Of a stretch of DNA of 56,149 nucleotides, positions 46,385-54,764 are shown in pieces; position 1 is the first letter of the stretch, and each line of letters begins with the position of its first letter. A program made the position numbers and the translations under genes. The DNA lies in the NCBI GenBank assembly GCA_028281945.1, contig JANQIW010000134.1:1-56149 (forward strand), given 5' to 3'. The DNA is from Prochloraceae cyanobacterium PL24a_bin.78. Its GTDB lineage: Bacteria; Cyanobacteriota; Cyanobacteriia; Cyanobacteriales; JANQIW01. Under the pieces are notes generated by a model. The model did not search any database and was not told where the DNA came from. It worked only from the letters and a program-made list of their open reading frames with translations.

Positions 46385-46791
46385 CTTTTCTCCTCATACT
46401 ATTGTTATGTTGTTGACGTTTAATTAAATCAAGAGGCCATCACCTCTAAAAATCCCCTCAGTAAAAACTCCATGAATCATGAAATTTTTTAGTTTTAGTT
46501 CTAGTTTTAGTTTTAGTTTTAGTTCTAAAATAGGGTTTGTTTTAATGCTTAAAAAATTATACCATCGTTGTGAGAGTTAGCTTTTATGGACTAACCAAAG
46601 ATCACAGTCTTTTTCCTAGGCTAACTCACCAAAATAAAATGGTGTATATTAAAAACCAAAATAGATCATACAAGCATAGGATCTCTTCTTTTTCAGAAAA
46701 GTTACAAAACTTCATAAAGTTTTATGTGTTCAACTGAGACAAATTAACTAAGACAAATTAACTGAGGAAAATTAGCTGAGGAAAATTAACT
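46385..46791. other. Divergent intergenic region between psb30 and the YkgJ gene
   Basis: About 400 bases. It holds the psb30 leader (minus strand), a TTTAGT hexamer run near 46489-46527, and a 14-nt tandem repeat that runs up to the YkgJ start. No further open frame seen. Promoters of both genes must lie here. Confidence 0.45.
46489..46527. repeat. Hexanucleotide tandem repeat (TTTAGT)n
   Basis: TTTAGT unit repeated about six times, with two copies changed to TCTAGT or TTCTA. It lies about 110 bases upstream of the psb30 start on the opposite strand sense. Confidence 0.88.
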
Positions 46792-46802
46792 ATGGCAAAA
46801 TG
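46733..46802 (+). repeat. 14-nt tandem repeat running into a start codon
   Basis: Units ACTGAGACAAATTA, ACTAAGACAAATTA, ACTGAGGAAAATTA and GCTGAGGAAAATTA, followed by a degenerate fifth unit that contains the ATG (46792) of the YkgJ gene. GAGG in the fourth unit (46778-46781), 10 bases before the ATG, can act as the ribosome binding site. Confidence 0.9.
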
Positions 46803-47142
46803 GCAATGTGTATTAAATTGTGGGGCTTGTTGTTATCTTAATCCATTAGAGCGACCATTTTTAGAGGAATTTCTCTCTCCTTCACAGTTAGAATTGTATT
46901 TGAGTATGGTAGGAGAGGATGGTTGGTGTCAAAATTACGATCATTCTTCAAGAAAGTGTAAAATTTATCAAGAAAGGCCTCGTTTTTGTCGAGTAGAAGT
47001 AGATATTTTTGAAGAAATGTATGGGGTTAGACAAACTGAATTTGATGATTTTGCTATTAATTGTTGTCTAGAGCATATTCAAGATCGATATGGCAACCAT
47101 AGTAAGGAAATAGATAATTATCGTCAACAAATTGGGATTTAA
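46792..47142 (+). CDS. YkgJ-family cysteine-cluster protein
   Basis: 116-residue protein with eight or more Cys: CVLNCGACCYL (CX3CX2CC) at the N-terminus, then GWCQNYDHSSRKCKIYQERP, RFCRVE and INCCLEH. This CxxxCxxCC...C...C...RPxxC pattern defines the YkgJ (zinc- or iron-chelating) family; metal binding is inferred. No membrane segment. Its translation start is embedded in a 14-nt tandem repeat. Function in cyanobacteria is unknown to me. Confidence 0.88.
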   Translation: MAKWQCVLNCGACCYLNPLERPFLEEFLSPSQLELYLSMVGEDGWCQNYDHSSRKCKIYQERPRFCRVEVDIFEEMYGVRQTEFDDFAINCCLEHIQDRYGNHSKEIDNYRQQIGI

Positions 47143-47169
47143 AGTTATTACAAATTAATCCTAAATTTT

Positions 47170-47217
47170 GAAATAATATTTGCGATAATATTTGAGATAA
47201 TATTCAAGATAATATTC
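47170..47217. repeat. 12-nt tandem repeat (GAGATAATATTT)
   Basis: Four consecutive 12-nt units: GAAATAATATTT, GCGATAATATTT, GAGATAATATTC and AAGATAATATTC. The run lies 34 bases before the GTG of the first GDT1-type gene and contains TAATAT strings that could serve as -10 elements. Confidence 0.9.
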
Positions 47218-47251
47218 TCAAAACCAGTAATCAATTAACATAAAAAAAATT

Positions 47252-47644
47252 GTGAGTTTCATCGAACCAGTCAATCCTAAAAAATCAGATTCTATCTCCC
47301 AAGAAGAAAATCTTCAACAAAACCAAGAGCAACTCCAAGAACAACAAATAACAAAAAGTAAAATAGGTTTTTGGACTGTTTTAAGTTCTACTTTTCTAAC
47401 TATATTTGTTGCAGAAATGGGAGATAAAACCCAAATAGCAACATTATTAATAACTGCCGAATCCCAATCTCCTTGGGTAGTATTTGCAGGAGCGGCACTA
47501 GCTTTAATTTCTACTAGTTTATTAGGAGTTTTAATCGGTTATTGGTTAGCAAAACGTTTATCTCCACAACTTTTAGATTTAGGTGTGGCAATGCTTTTGT
47601 TGGTAATTTCTGGTTTATTATTAGTAGATATAATGAATTATTAA
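47252..47644 (+). CDS. GDT1/TMEM165-family (UPF0016) cation transporter, first half-protein
   Basis: 130 residues: a polar Gln/Glu-rich N-terminal tail (about 1-40), then three membrane segments. The first carries the family motif E-x-G-D-K-T (FVAEMGDKTQIATLL), which forms the cation site. Full GDT1 proteins have two such repeats; here the second lies in a separate gene 93 bases downstream, so the two probably form a heterodimer. Family members move Mn2+ or Ca2+ out of the cytoplasm. GTG start. Confidence 0.88.
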   Translation: MSFIEPVNPKKSDSISQEENLQQNQEQLQEQQITKSKIGFWTVLSSTFLTIFVAEMGDKTQIATLLITAESQSPWVVFAGAALALISTSLLGVLIGYWLAKRLSPQLLDLGVAMLLLVISGLLLVDIMNY

Positions 47645-47674
47645 ATGATTTGTTAATCATAAAATCAATCGTAA

Positions 47675-47705
47675 AATTAGTACAATTAAATTAGTACAAT
47701 TAAAA
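47675..47705. repeat. Short direct duplication between the GDT1 half genes
   Basis: AAATTAGTACAATTAAATTAGTACAATTAA contains a 14-nt unit (TTAGTACAATTAAA) twice in a row. It lies in the 93-base gap between the two half-transporter genes. Confidence 0.8.
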
Positions 47706-47737
47706 ATTAATTAGTTAAAAAATAATCAAAAAAAACC

Positions 47738-48010
47738 ATGGATTGGCAATTATTTGGATTAAGTTTTATCACAGTATTTTTAGCAGAAATAGGGGATAAA
47801 AGTCAGTTAGCAGCAATAGCTTTAGGAGGCAGCACAAAATATCCTCGGGCAGTATTTTTTGGCTCAATTATTGCTTTGATTTTGACAAGTTTTTTAGGGG
47901 TAATTGTTGGTGGTAGTGTGGCACAAATTTTACCTACTCGTTTGCTTAAAGCTATAGCTTCTCTTGGATTTGCTTTTATGGCTTTGAGAATTCTTTGGCA
48001 AGAGGAATAA
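47738..48010 (+). CDS. GDT1/TMEM165-family (UPF0016) cation transporter, second half-protein
   Basis: 90 residues, three membrane segments, with the second E-x-G-D-K-S motif (FLAEIGDKSQLAAIAL) near residue 17. No N-terminal tail. Together with the preceding gene it would reconstitute the two-motif GDT1 transporter, with the two motifs facing each other in the membrane. Same strand, adjacent, and most likely co-transcribed. Mn2+ export would protect the photosynthetic cell from metal excess. Confidence 0.88.
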   Translation: MDWQLFGLSFITVFLAEIGDKSQLAAIALGGSTKYPRAVFFGSIIALILTSFLGVIVGGSVAQILPTRLLKAIASLGFAFMALRILWQEE

Positions 48011-48014
48011 ATCC

Positions 48015-48070
48015 TAAAAAAATAGGCATAACTGAACTATCAACTTATTCAGAAATACCTATTTTATTAA
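48015..48070. terminator. Bidirectional nested-hairpin terminator between GDT1 and hlyD-like genes
   Basis: Outer stem AAAATAGG (48019-48026) with CCTATTTT (48058-48065), inner stem CTGAA (48032-48036) with TTCAG (48048-48052), with symmetric 5-nt internal loops. On the minus strand it is followed by TTTTTT, on the plus strand by an AT-rich run, so it can end both convergent transcripts. Confidence 0.6.
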
Positions 48071-48126
48071 TTAAATTAGTATTTATATTCGTAATATACT
48101 ATAAATTATTTAGATTATTGAGAAAA

Positions 48127-49890
48127 CTATTTAGCCTTTTTAAGAGGTTCAATAACTTGATTAGAAAACAACTCAGTAAAGATACTCAAGACAGTACGAT
48201 TTTCCCTTACCTTGATATTCACACTAACAGACATCCCAGATTGTAAATCGATTTCTCTTTCACTAGCAAGTACCAGTTTTTGTCGATCTAAACTCACTTT
48301 AGCAGGGAATCTATAGTAATTATACACTTGATCTGGTTCTAAAGCATCAGAACCAATAGAAATAACTTCACCTTTAATATCACCAAATTCACTAAATGGG
48401 AAGGTGTCAATCCGAACATCTGTAGCTTGTCCTTCACCTACAAAACCAATATCTTCATTTGTAATAAATACTTCAGCAATTAACTTATCATTAGGAACTA
48501 TTTTCAAAAGAGGTTCAGCTTGGTTTGGTTGAGGCACAAATCCGGGAGATGCTTTTAAATCAAAAACTGTTCCTGATACGGGAGATCTAATCTCTTGATA
48601 ATTTAATGTTACTTGAGCACTTTTAATTTCACTATAAAGTTCAGCAATTCGTTTGTCATTCTCAACCAAAATCTTATTTAGTTGACTGTCTATTTCAGCA
48701 ATTCTTTGTTTATTAACAGCAATTCGATCTCGTAAATCCCTTCTAGTTTGAGCTTTAGTATTTTCCAATTCCTGTTCAGCTTGACTAACCTGGTATTGTA
48801 GACGTTGCTGTTCTTCAAGTAAATTATCTATTTCAGCTAAACGAGTTTCAATTTGTTGTTCCTGTCGATCGAATTCAATGCCTCCTGTAGCTTTTTGCTC
48901 AATTAACCTCGCATGACGATCATTCACCTCTAATTGTTGCCTTTCTAGCTGTATTCTAGCCACAGCTCCTTCATTTACCAAAGGCTGAAGATTTTCTAGA
49001 ATTTTTTCCTCAATGGCTAAACTTTGTTCACCTTGACTTAATGATCTTTCATTACGACTTTTAATTTGATCTAAGACAACTCGATCGGTAGCTAGCTGAG
49101 ATCTAGTATCATTCAATTGGACTTGATTTTGTCTAAATTGTTTTTGTAGTTGATTAACTTCTAAAGTCCTCACCATCACCCGAGACTGAAATTCCGATCG
49201 TGCCGCTTGTAGACGCAATAATTGTTCACTATTCAAACTACTTAGAGGAATAGATTCACCCAACAAAATTCGGAATAACTGATTTTCTGAGATTAATTCC
49301 GAGCGATTTTGTGCTAAGGAAGTAACTTCTGGAGGTAAATCAATGTCCTCTATTTTCTCTGCAATATCTTTATCTAAAGGCTGATTGATCAAAGAGCGAT
49401 AAAACTTATTTTCTTGTTCTAAAGAACCTTGTATCATTTCTAAAGACTTTAATTGAGCCGCAGAGGCTTGAGAATCTAAAACTAATAATAGTTGCCCTTC
49501 CTCTACATGATCTCCTTCTTTGACAAACACTTCTTTGACTACACCATTAATAGGGCTTTGAACCTCTTTCACTTCTCCTTGAGGCTTAAGTTGCCCTCTT
49601 GCTGGAACTACTTGTTCAATTTTGGCCACTGATGCCCAAATAATCCCAAAAGTAGTTATTCCCATAATAGTAAAAGCTACTGCCCTTGCCCATACGGGAG
49701 ACTGGCGCAATACAACTTGTCGATCGAATGGTGCTTCTTCTAACTCAACTGAGGTTTGATTAGATTCGGATTCCTCTTGATAATTAGCCATTTTCAAGCC
49801 AGTTTTAGGATAACTACCTTTGCCATTACCATTTTGGAAACTCTTTCCGTGATTACCATTACCATTGTTATTCATAGATTGATTCATCAT
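48127..49890 (-). CDS. HlyD-family membrane fusion (periplasmic adaptor) protein of a type I secretion system
   Basis: 587 residues. Asn/Gly-rich N-terminus; one membrane segment at about 72-92; first lipoyl half (VQSPINGVVKEVFVKEGDHV, about 128-148); long coiled-coil hairpins from about 185 to 420; second lipoyl half (IRSPVSGTVFDL, about 440); C-terminal beta-barrel region. It bridges the inner-membrane ABC exporter and an outer-membrane TolC-type channel, whose gene is not in this window. Starts 24 bases after the exporter gene, same strand, so one operon. Confidence 0.92.
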   Translation of the reverse strand: MMNQSMNNNGNGNHGKSFQNGNGKGSYPKTGLKMANYQEESESNQTSVELEEAPFDRQVVLRQSPVWARAVAFTIMGITTFGIIWASVAKIEQVVPARGQLKPQGEVKEVQSPINGVVKEVFVKEGDHVEEGQLLLVLDSQASAAQLKSLEMIQGSLEQENKFYRSLINQPLDKDIAEKIEDIDLPPEVTSLAQNRSELISENQLFRILLGESIPLSSLNSEQLLRLQAARSEFQSRVMVRTLEVNQLQKQFRQNQVQLNDTRSQLATDRVVLDQIKSRNERSLSQGEQSLAIEEKILENLQPLVNEGAVARIQLERQQLEVNDRHARLIEQKATGGIEFDRQEQQIETRLAEIDNLLEEQQRLQYQVSQAEQELENTKAQTRRDLRDRIAVNKQRIAEIDSQLNKILVENDKRIAELYSEIKSAQVTLNYQEIRSPVSGTVFDLKASPGFVPQPNQAEPLLKIVPNDKLIAEVFITNEDIGFVGEGQATDVRIDTFPFSEFGDIKGEVISIGSDALEPDQVYNYYRFPAKVSLDRQKLVLASEREIDLQSGMSVSVNIKVRENRTVLSIFTELFSNQVIEPLKKAK

Positions 49891-49914
49891 TTAACTATTG
49901 GAATTATATTGTGA

Positions 49915-52900
49915 TTATTTTGTTGCTTCTTGTTGCTGATACAGACAGTAGTAAAGACCTCGTAAAGCCATTAATTCCTCATGAGTTCCTTGTTCTACAA
50001 TCTTTCCTTGCTCCATCATTATAATTAGATCTGCCTTTTTAATAGTTCCTAGACGATGGGTGATAAACAATACAGTCCGATCGCTAAAAGCATCGATTAA
50101 ATTATGACAAACTTGTTGTTCTGTGTTATAGTCCAATGCACTAGTGGCTTCGTCTAACACCAGAATTTGAGGTCTTTGTAAAACCGATCGAGCAATAGCG
50201 ATTCTTTGACGTTGCCCCCCTGACAAACCTGCTCCTCTTTCACCCACTCTAGTATTATAACCATTAGGCAAGCCCATAATAAATTCGTGTGCTGCGGCTA
50301 CTTTTGCTGCTTGAATTATTTCTTCAGTAGTAGCATCTGGATTAGTTAAACCAATATTATCTTGGACTGTTCCATCAAACAAAAGGGTTTCTTGAGGTAC
50401 TACTCCTATTTGACGACGGAGAGAGTATAATTCTACTTTATTAATATCGTAACCATCGACTAAAATCCTGCCTCCTTCTGGCTCATATAATCTAGAAACT
50501 AATTTAGTTAAAGTACTTTTACCTGCTCCACTTTGTCCGACAATGCCTACAAAAGTACCTACTGGAATTTCTACACTGACATTATTAAGTTGTAATGGCC
50601 CACTATTTTTGAAACGGAAGGAAACATTTTCATATCTAATTTTTCCTTTAATTAGAGGCATAGGAATGTTTTGACGATCTTCTTCTGCTTCTTGGGGATG
50701 ATCTACAATATCTGCTAAACGCTCTAAAGATAAGGCTGTTTCTTGGAAATTTTGCCACAGTTGAGTTAGACGTAAAATTGGTGAAGTTACGTAACTAGAG
50801 ATAATTCTAAATGCAATTAATTGTCCTAGAGTTAATTCTCCTTGTAATACTAAAGATGCTCCTACCCACAAGACTAATAATGCTGAAAGCTTGTTAAGAA
50901 AACTACTGGTTGATCCGGCTAAAGTTGAAGTAATTACTGTATTAAATCCAGCTCCTACGTATCTAGCATATTTTTCTTGCCATTGCCAACGAGAGCGTAA
51001 TTCGATATTTTGGGCTTTTACTGTTTGAATCCCAGACATTACTTCTACCAAATAAGACTGTGTTTGGGCATTTTTTTCTGCTTTATTACGCAATTGCCGT
51101 CTTATGGTTGGGGAAAATATTAATGTCATTACTACAAAAATTGGGATAATTCCTAAAGCTACTAGAGTTAGGAGAGGGCTGTAGAAAAACATTACTGCAA
51201 TGTACACTACAGAAAATACTGCATCTAATACAACAGTTAAGGCGGTTCCTGTTAGGAATTGACGAATTTTTTCTAATTCATTTACCCTTGTTGAAATTTC
51301 CCCTACAGGGCGACGTTCAAAGTATCTTAATGGCAAACGTAGAAGGTGATCGATAATTTCCGATCCCAATGCCATATCGATTCTGTTGGTGGTATCTACA
51401 AATAAGTAGGTTCGCAGGGTGGTTAATAATGCTTCTGCTATGGCTATTACGAATAGTAATGTTCCTAATACATTGAGTGTATCAGGGCTATTATTGTTGA
51501 TTACTTTATCGATGATAATTTGAATCATCAAGGGATTGGCGAGTCCAAATAATTGAACAAAAAAGGAAGCTATAAATACTTGAATTAGAGTCCAACTATA
51601 TTTTTTTAGAGAAGGAATAAACCAATTTAAACCAAATCTTTCTTGAGGGGTTTCTTTGTTTTTCTTTAAGAGTAATATTTGTCCCGGACTTTCCCATGTC
51701 TCTAGAAAATCTTCTATTGGCCTAGTGAGGATTCCCATTTCTGGAACGCCGATAACTACTTCTTTATCATTTATTTCGTAGATTATGGCTAGAGAATCTT
51801 GCCATTGTAATAGGATTGGAGTATTTGCCCGAGATAAAGATTTCCCTGGGATGGTAATTAATTGAGCACTTAATCCCATTAATTCCATAATTGCTCCACA
51901 AACATTCAGGGAAAGATTACCACCTCGATTAATTTGATCCGTAACTACTCGATTAATCACTTCTTTCCTAAAAGGCATTCCAAAATACTTACTTAGCATT
52001 TGGAAGATAGCTACTCCTGCATCTATGGGATCTTTTCCATAAATATGAGGGTATTTTTTGTTTTTATCTTTTCTTTTTCCTCTTCCTTGAGTTTCTGTTT
52101 CTTGCTCTTTTTGTGGTTCTCCTACTAATTCAACTGGAGCGTAGGGTATTTCTTCTTCTTCGATTTCTTCTGGTGTTGGGTCAATGGGTATTAGATTTCT
52201 TTTAGTTCCATTATTCCCATTATTCCCACTATTTCCATTATCTAATACTGTATAATGATTTGGTTTTTCTGTTTGATTTTCTTCTTTTGTTTGATTTTTT
52301 GCTAATACTGTTTCTTTTTCTTCTAATTTTGTTATTTGTTTTTCTAATTTTATTTGATTTTCTTCCTCAGTTATTCTTTGCTGTAGGATTTCTGAGGGAA
52401 TTCCAATTAAACGACATCTATTGGAATTTACTTCAATTGTAGGAGTTTTTTCTATATTAATGCGACTTCCTAATGATATAGAAGTTATCTCTCCACCACT
52501 TACTACCCAAATATTCTCTTTTTTTTGCAGTTCTTTATCTTCAGCTAAATTGATTTCTCCTGAAGGTAAATACTTAACTTCTACTCTTTCCAATGCTTCT
52601 AAGGCTAAGTTTTTGAGATTTCCATCTCCAATAGCTTCTTGAACTAATTGATTTCCTAGCAAATCGAATACTTCTATTAGACTGCATTGGTTTTGAAATT
52701 CGGTTTTAATGAAAGGATGTCTTTCTAAAATTTTGACAAATTCTTGAATACTTAGAGTTAAACAAGTAGCTTCAGAGGATGCGATCACTGTTTCACAAGG
52801 AGTACCTCTCACTAAATTTACACAGCCAATAATAGATCCTGGTCTAAGTAATTTTAAAGTTACAGGCATATTTGTCCGAGGATCATAACCTAACAGACGG

Positions 52901-53091
52901 GCTTGGCCTTCATAAACAATAGCTATATGAGGAGGCATTTTTTCCCGCACCATCACCACTTGCCCCATACGATAACGTAAAGGCTGCATAGTTTCAGCCA
53001 ATTGAGCCATTTCCTCTGGAGGCAATTTATTAAATGGGGCGGTTTGGGAGAGAAAATCGCAAAAGGCGTTTTTAGTATATATCATAAGCAA
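49915..53091 (-). CDS. HlyB-like peptidase-domain ABC exporter with N-terminal cyclic-nucleotide-binding domain
   Basis: 1058-residue type I secretion ATPase. Order: cNMP-binding domain (about 10-130); a second partial one or linker, then a low-complexity Glu/Lys/Asn-rich linker (about 255-345); C39-like domain (about 348-470) in which the catalytic Cys position reads DAGVAIFQML, so it is degenerate, as in HlyB; six-helix membrane domain (about 497-790); ATPase with Walker A GQSGAGKSTL (about 853), signature LSGGQRQRIAIARS and Walker B ILVLDEATSALD. The dead peptidase fits export of RTX-type substrates with uncleaved C-terminal signals. The cNMP domain may gate export. Confidence 0.93.
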   Translation of the reverse strand: MLMIYTKNAFCDFLSQTAPFNKLPPEEMAQLAETMQPLRYRMGQVVMVREKMPPHIAIVYEGQARLLGYDPRTNMPVTLKLLRPGSIIGCVNLVRGTPCETVIASSEATCLTLSIQEFVKILERHPFIKTEFQNQCSLIEVFDLLGNQLVQEAIGDGNLKNLALEALERVEVKYLPSGEINLAEDKELQKKENIWVVSGGEITSISLGSRINIEKTPTIEVNSNRCRLIGIPSEILQQRITEEENQIKLEKQITKLEEKETVLAKNQTKEENQTEKPNHYTVLDNGNSGNNGNNGTKRNLIPIDPTPEEIEEEEIPYAPVELVGEPQKEQETETQGRGKRKDKNKKYPHIYGKDPIDAGVAIFQMLSKYFGMPFRKEVINRVVTDQINRGGNLSLNVCGAIMELMGLSAQLITIPGKSLSRANTPILLQWQDSLAIIYEINDKEVVIGVPEMGILTRPIEDFLETWESPGQILLLKKNKETPQERFGLNWFIPSLKKYSWTLIQVFIASFFVQLFGLANPLMIQIIIDKVINNNSPDTLNVLGTLLFVIAIAEALLTTLRTYLFVDTTNRIDMALGSEIIDHLLRLPLRYFERRPVGEISTRVNELEKIRQFLTGTALTVVLDAVFSVVYIAVMFFYSPLLTLVALGIIPIFVVMTLIFSPTIRRQLRNKAEKNAQTQSYLVEVMSGIQTVKAQNIELRSRWQWQEKYARYVGAGFNTVITSTLAGSTSSFLNKLSALLVLWVGASLVLQGELTLGQLIAFRIISSYVTSPILRLTQLWQNFQETALSLERLADIVDHPQEAEEDRQNIPMPLIKGKIRYENVSFRFKNSGPLQLNNVSVEIPVGTFVGIVGQSGAGKSTLTKLVSRLYEPEGGRILVDGYDINKVELYSLRRQIGVVPQETLLFDGTVQDNIGLTNPDATTEEIIQAAKVAAAHEFIMGLPNGYNTRVGERGAGLSGGQRQRIAIARSVLQRPQILVLDEATSALDYNTEQQVCHNLIDAFSDRTVLFITHRLGTIKKADLIIMMEQGKIVEQGTHEELMALRGLYYCLYQQQEATK

Positions 53092-53198
53092 TAGTCAGAT
53101 AATTTTACCAAATTTTAATAGGAAAAACAGGGTTTCTCTTCGATAGTAAGGTAACGAGGAAATTATAACAATTACAAAGATGGATTCCTTAATTTTGT

Positions 53199-53975
53199 CT
53201 AAGTTTTTGCCCAATAATCATCTTCTACCGTTTCTACCGTTTCTACCGGTTCTTCTTGAAATGATACTTCTTTTTGTATTTGTTCTTTAAGCCAGATATT
53301 AAATAGTTCGTCTAATAACCTGTGCTGCATGGCTTCGTCTAGTTTTACTGGGATTAGTTTTTCTAAACGAATGATTACATACCATTCCCCGATTCTCGCT
53401 GGTGGTTTAAGTTCTCCTGGTTTACAAGAGCTAAGCATTTGGGCAATTTTGGGGTGGGGTGTATTCATTTCTACCGGCCCTACTAAGCCTCCTGTTTGAA
53501 CTTCTGGGCCTTGTGAATATTCTCTGGCTAAGTCTGCAAAGGAGTTTTCGTTTTCTTGAATTCTAAAGTATAATTCTTGAGCTATGCCTGAATCACTAGT
53601 TCGGATTAGGGAATAGACTATCTTATCAAGCATGGTTTTACGCTTGAGGAAATAGGATTGTAATTGATTGTTAAAATTTGTGTGTTTAAATTTCTGAATT
53701 TTAAGTTTTTTTAAGATTAGCTGTTCTAATTGTTCATTGCTAATATTCTGCTGCTTTTGCCATGCTTGCAATTGCTCTTGACTAGTTATTTGATTGGTTT
53801 GGCAAAATTGTTGTTTAGCCAGATCAGTTTCTTCGGGGGTGCATTCTATTTTGGCGATGGCATCTTCGATTAAAATTTCTCGTGCCAATTGAGGGATTAA
53901 CTTGTATTCTTTTAACAAATTAAAGATATTGTCTTTTGTGATTTGGCGATGGCCGATTTTCAATATTTGACTCAT
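53199..53975 (-). CDS. Parvulin-type peptidyl-prolyl isomerase of the secretion operon
   Basis: 258 residues. A SurA-like helical N-terminal region (about 1-115) and a PpiC/rotamase domain (about 120-210) with SFADLAREYSQGPEVQTGG, GLVGPVEMNT and PGELKPPARIGEWYVIIRLE. No signal peptide, so it acts in the cytoplasm or at the inner membrane. It precedes the HlyB-like and HlyD-like genes by 107 bases on the same strand; this gene trio is, in my recollection, recurrent in cyanobacteria. It may keep substrates export-competent. Confidence 0.88.
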   Translation of the reverse strand: MSQILKIGHRQITKDNIFNLLKEYKLIPQLAREILIEDAIAKIECTPEETDLAKQQFCQTNQITSQEQLQAWQKQQNISNEQLEQLILKKLKIQKFKHTNFNNQLQSYFLKRKTMLDKIVYSLIRTSDSGIAQELYFRIQENENSFADLAREYSQGPEVQTGGLVGPVEMNTPHPKIAQMLSSCKPGELKPPARIGEWYVIIRLEKLIPVKLDEAMQHRLLDELFNIWLKEQIQKEVSFQEEPVETVETVEDDYWAKT

Positions 53976-54259
53976 TGGTTAATGGTTGAAAATTTGATTC
54001 TTATTTCCCTATTGTCTATGGTTAATTGTTAATTGTCTATTGGTTATTTTGAATTGTCTATATTTATTATTTTTTATCCTAAGTCTAAGAAAAAAAAACA
54101 ATACTTGAATATATTTGGCTTAATGGATAATATAATTTTTCTTTGTGGTTGATTATCTTGGATTTAGGGTGTTTAACTCCATCATTTTTTTAGAAAATTG
54201 ATATTAAGATATATAGAGATGAAGAAAGATAGAATTAAGAAAAATACTCTTAATCTATT

Positions 54260-54511
54260 ATGTATCAAATCACTTTATCTTTATCAGAAGAAACAGCCCT
54301 TGCTTTACATTTAAGCCCAGAAGAATTAGGACAAGAAATATCTCTTGCTGCTGCCATTAAACTATATGAATTAGGAAAATTCAGTGCTGGTGCGGCTGCT
54401 GACTTAGCAGGGATTGGGCGAGTTGTTTTCCTCTCAAAGCTTGCTAGTTATGGAGTTGATACTTTTCAACTTTCAGAGGCAGAATTGATTGAGGATATGA
54501 CTAATGCCTAA
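54260..54511 (+). CDS. UPF0175-family antitoxin-like protein
   Basis: 83 residues: TLSLSEETALALHLSPEEL, then QEISLAAAIKLYELGKFSAG and AADLAGIGRVVFLSKLASYG, the ribbon/helix pattern of UPF0175. These proteins normally precede a DUF3368 PIN-type toxin gene and act as its antitoxin. The next gene here starts with the DUF3368 motif and overlaps by 8 bases, but is cut short. Confidence 0.85.
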   Translation: MYQITLSLSEETALALHLSPEELGQEISLAAAIKLYELGKFSAGAAADLAGIGRVVFLSKLASYGVDTFQLSEAELIEDMTNA

Positions 54512-54608
54512 TGTCATTGTTGATACTTCTCCTATTCAATATCTTTCCCGAGTTGATACTTTCCAACTTTTCAAGGTGAAGGAGGGAAAATTGATTAATG
54601 AAACATGA
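54504..54608 (+). pseudogene. Truncated DUF3368 (PIN-like) toxin gene
   Basis: The frame starts MPNVIVDTSPIQYLSR, which is the N-terminus of DUF3368 toxins with the first PIN acidic residue (IVDTSP). Full-length members have about 150 residues; this frame ends after 34. From codon 17 the reading changes to VDTFQLFKVKEGKLINET, which copies the antitoxin's own GVDTFQLSEAELIED: a 21-base stretch at 54550-54570 repeats 54453-54473 with one mismatch. The toxin gene was apparently destroyed by a deletion joined to a duplicated piece of the antitoxin gene. No further DUF3368 coding follows. Confidence 0.78.
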
Positions 54609-54764
54609 TGAGAAATCTTTAGATTTTGTATAGAATTTTCGGGATAATTGATGGTACGATAGTTCTGGATTTAGATTAATAAGATTTTAAATCTTTTAAG
54701 TTTGAGAAAATATCTAAGTCTAAGTAAGTCAAAATCTAGTTTATCTTCAATGTTTTGAGGTTTT

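Noticed and set aside
49915-53091. Exporter as a bacteriocin or lanthipeptide transporter with an active C39 leader peptidase
   Set aside because: The catalytic Cys position is Ala (DAGVAIF), no double-glycine leader peptide gene was seen nearby, and the RTX-type cargo fits a peptidase-dead exporter better.
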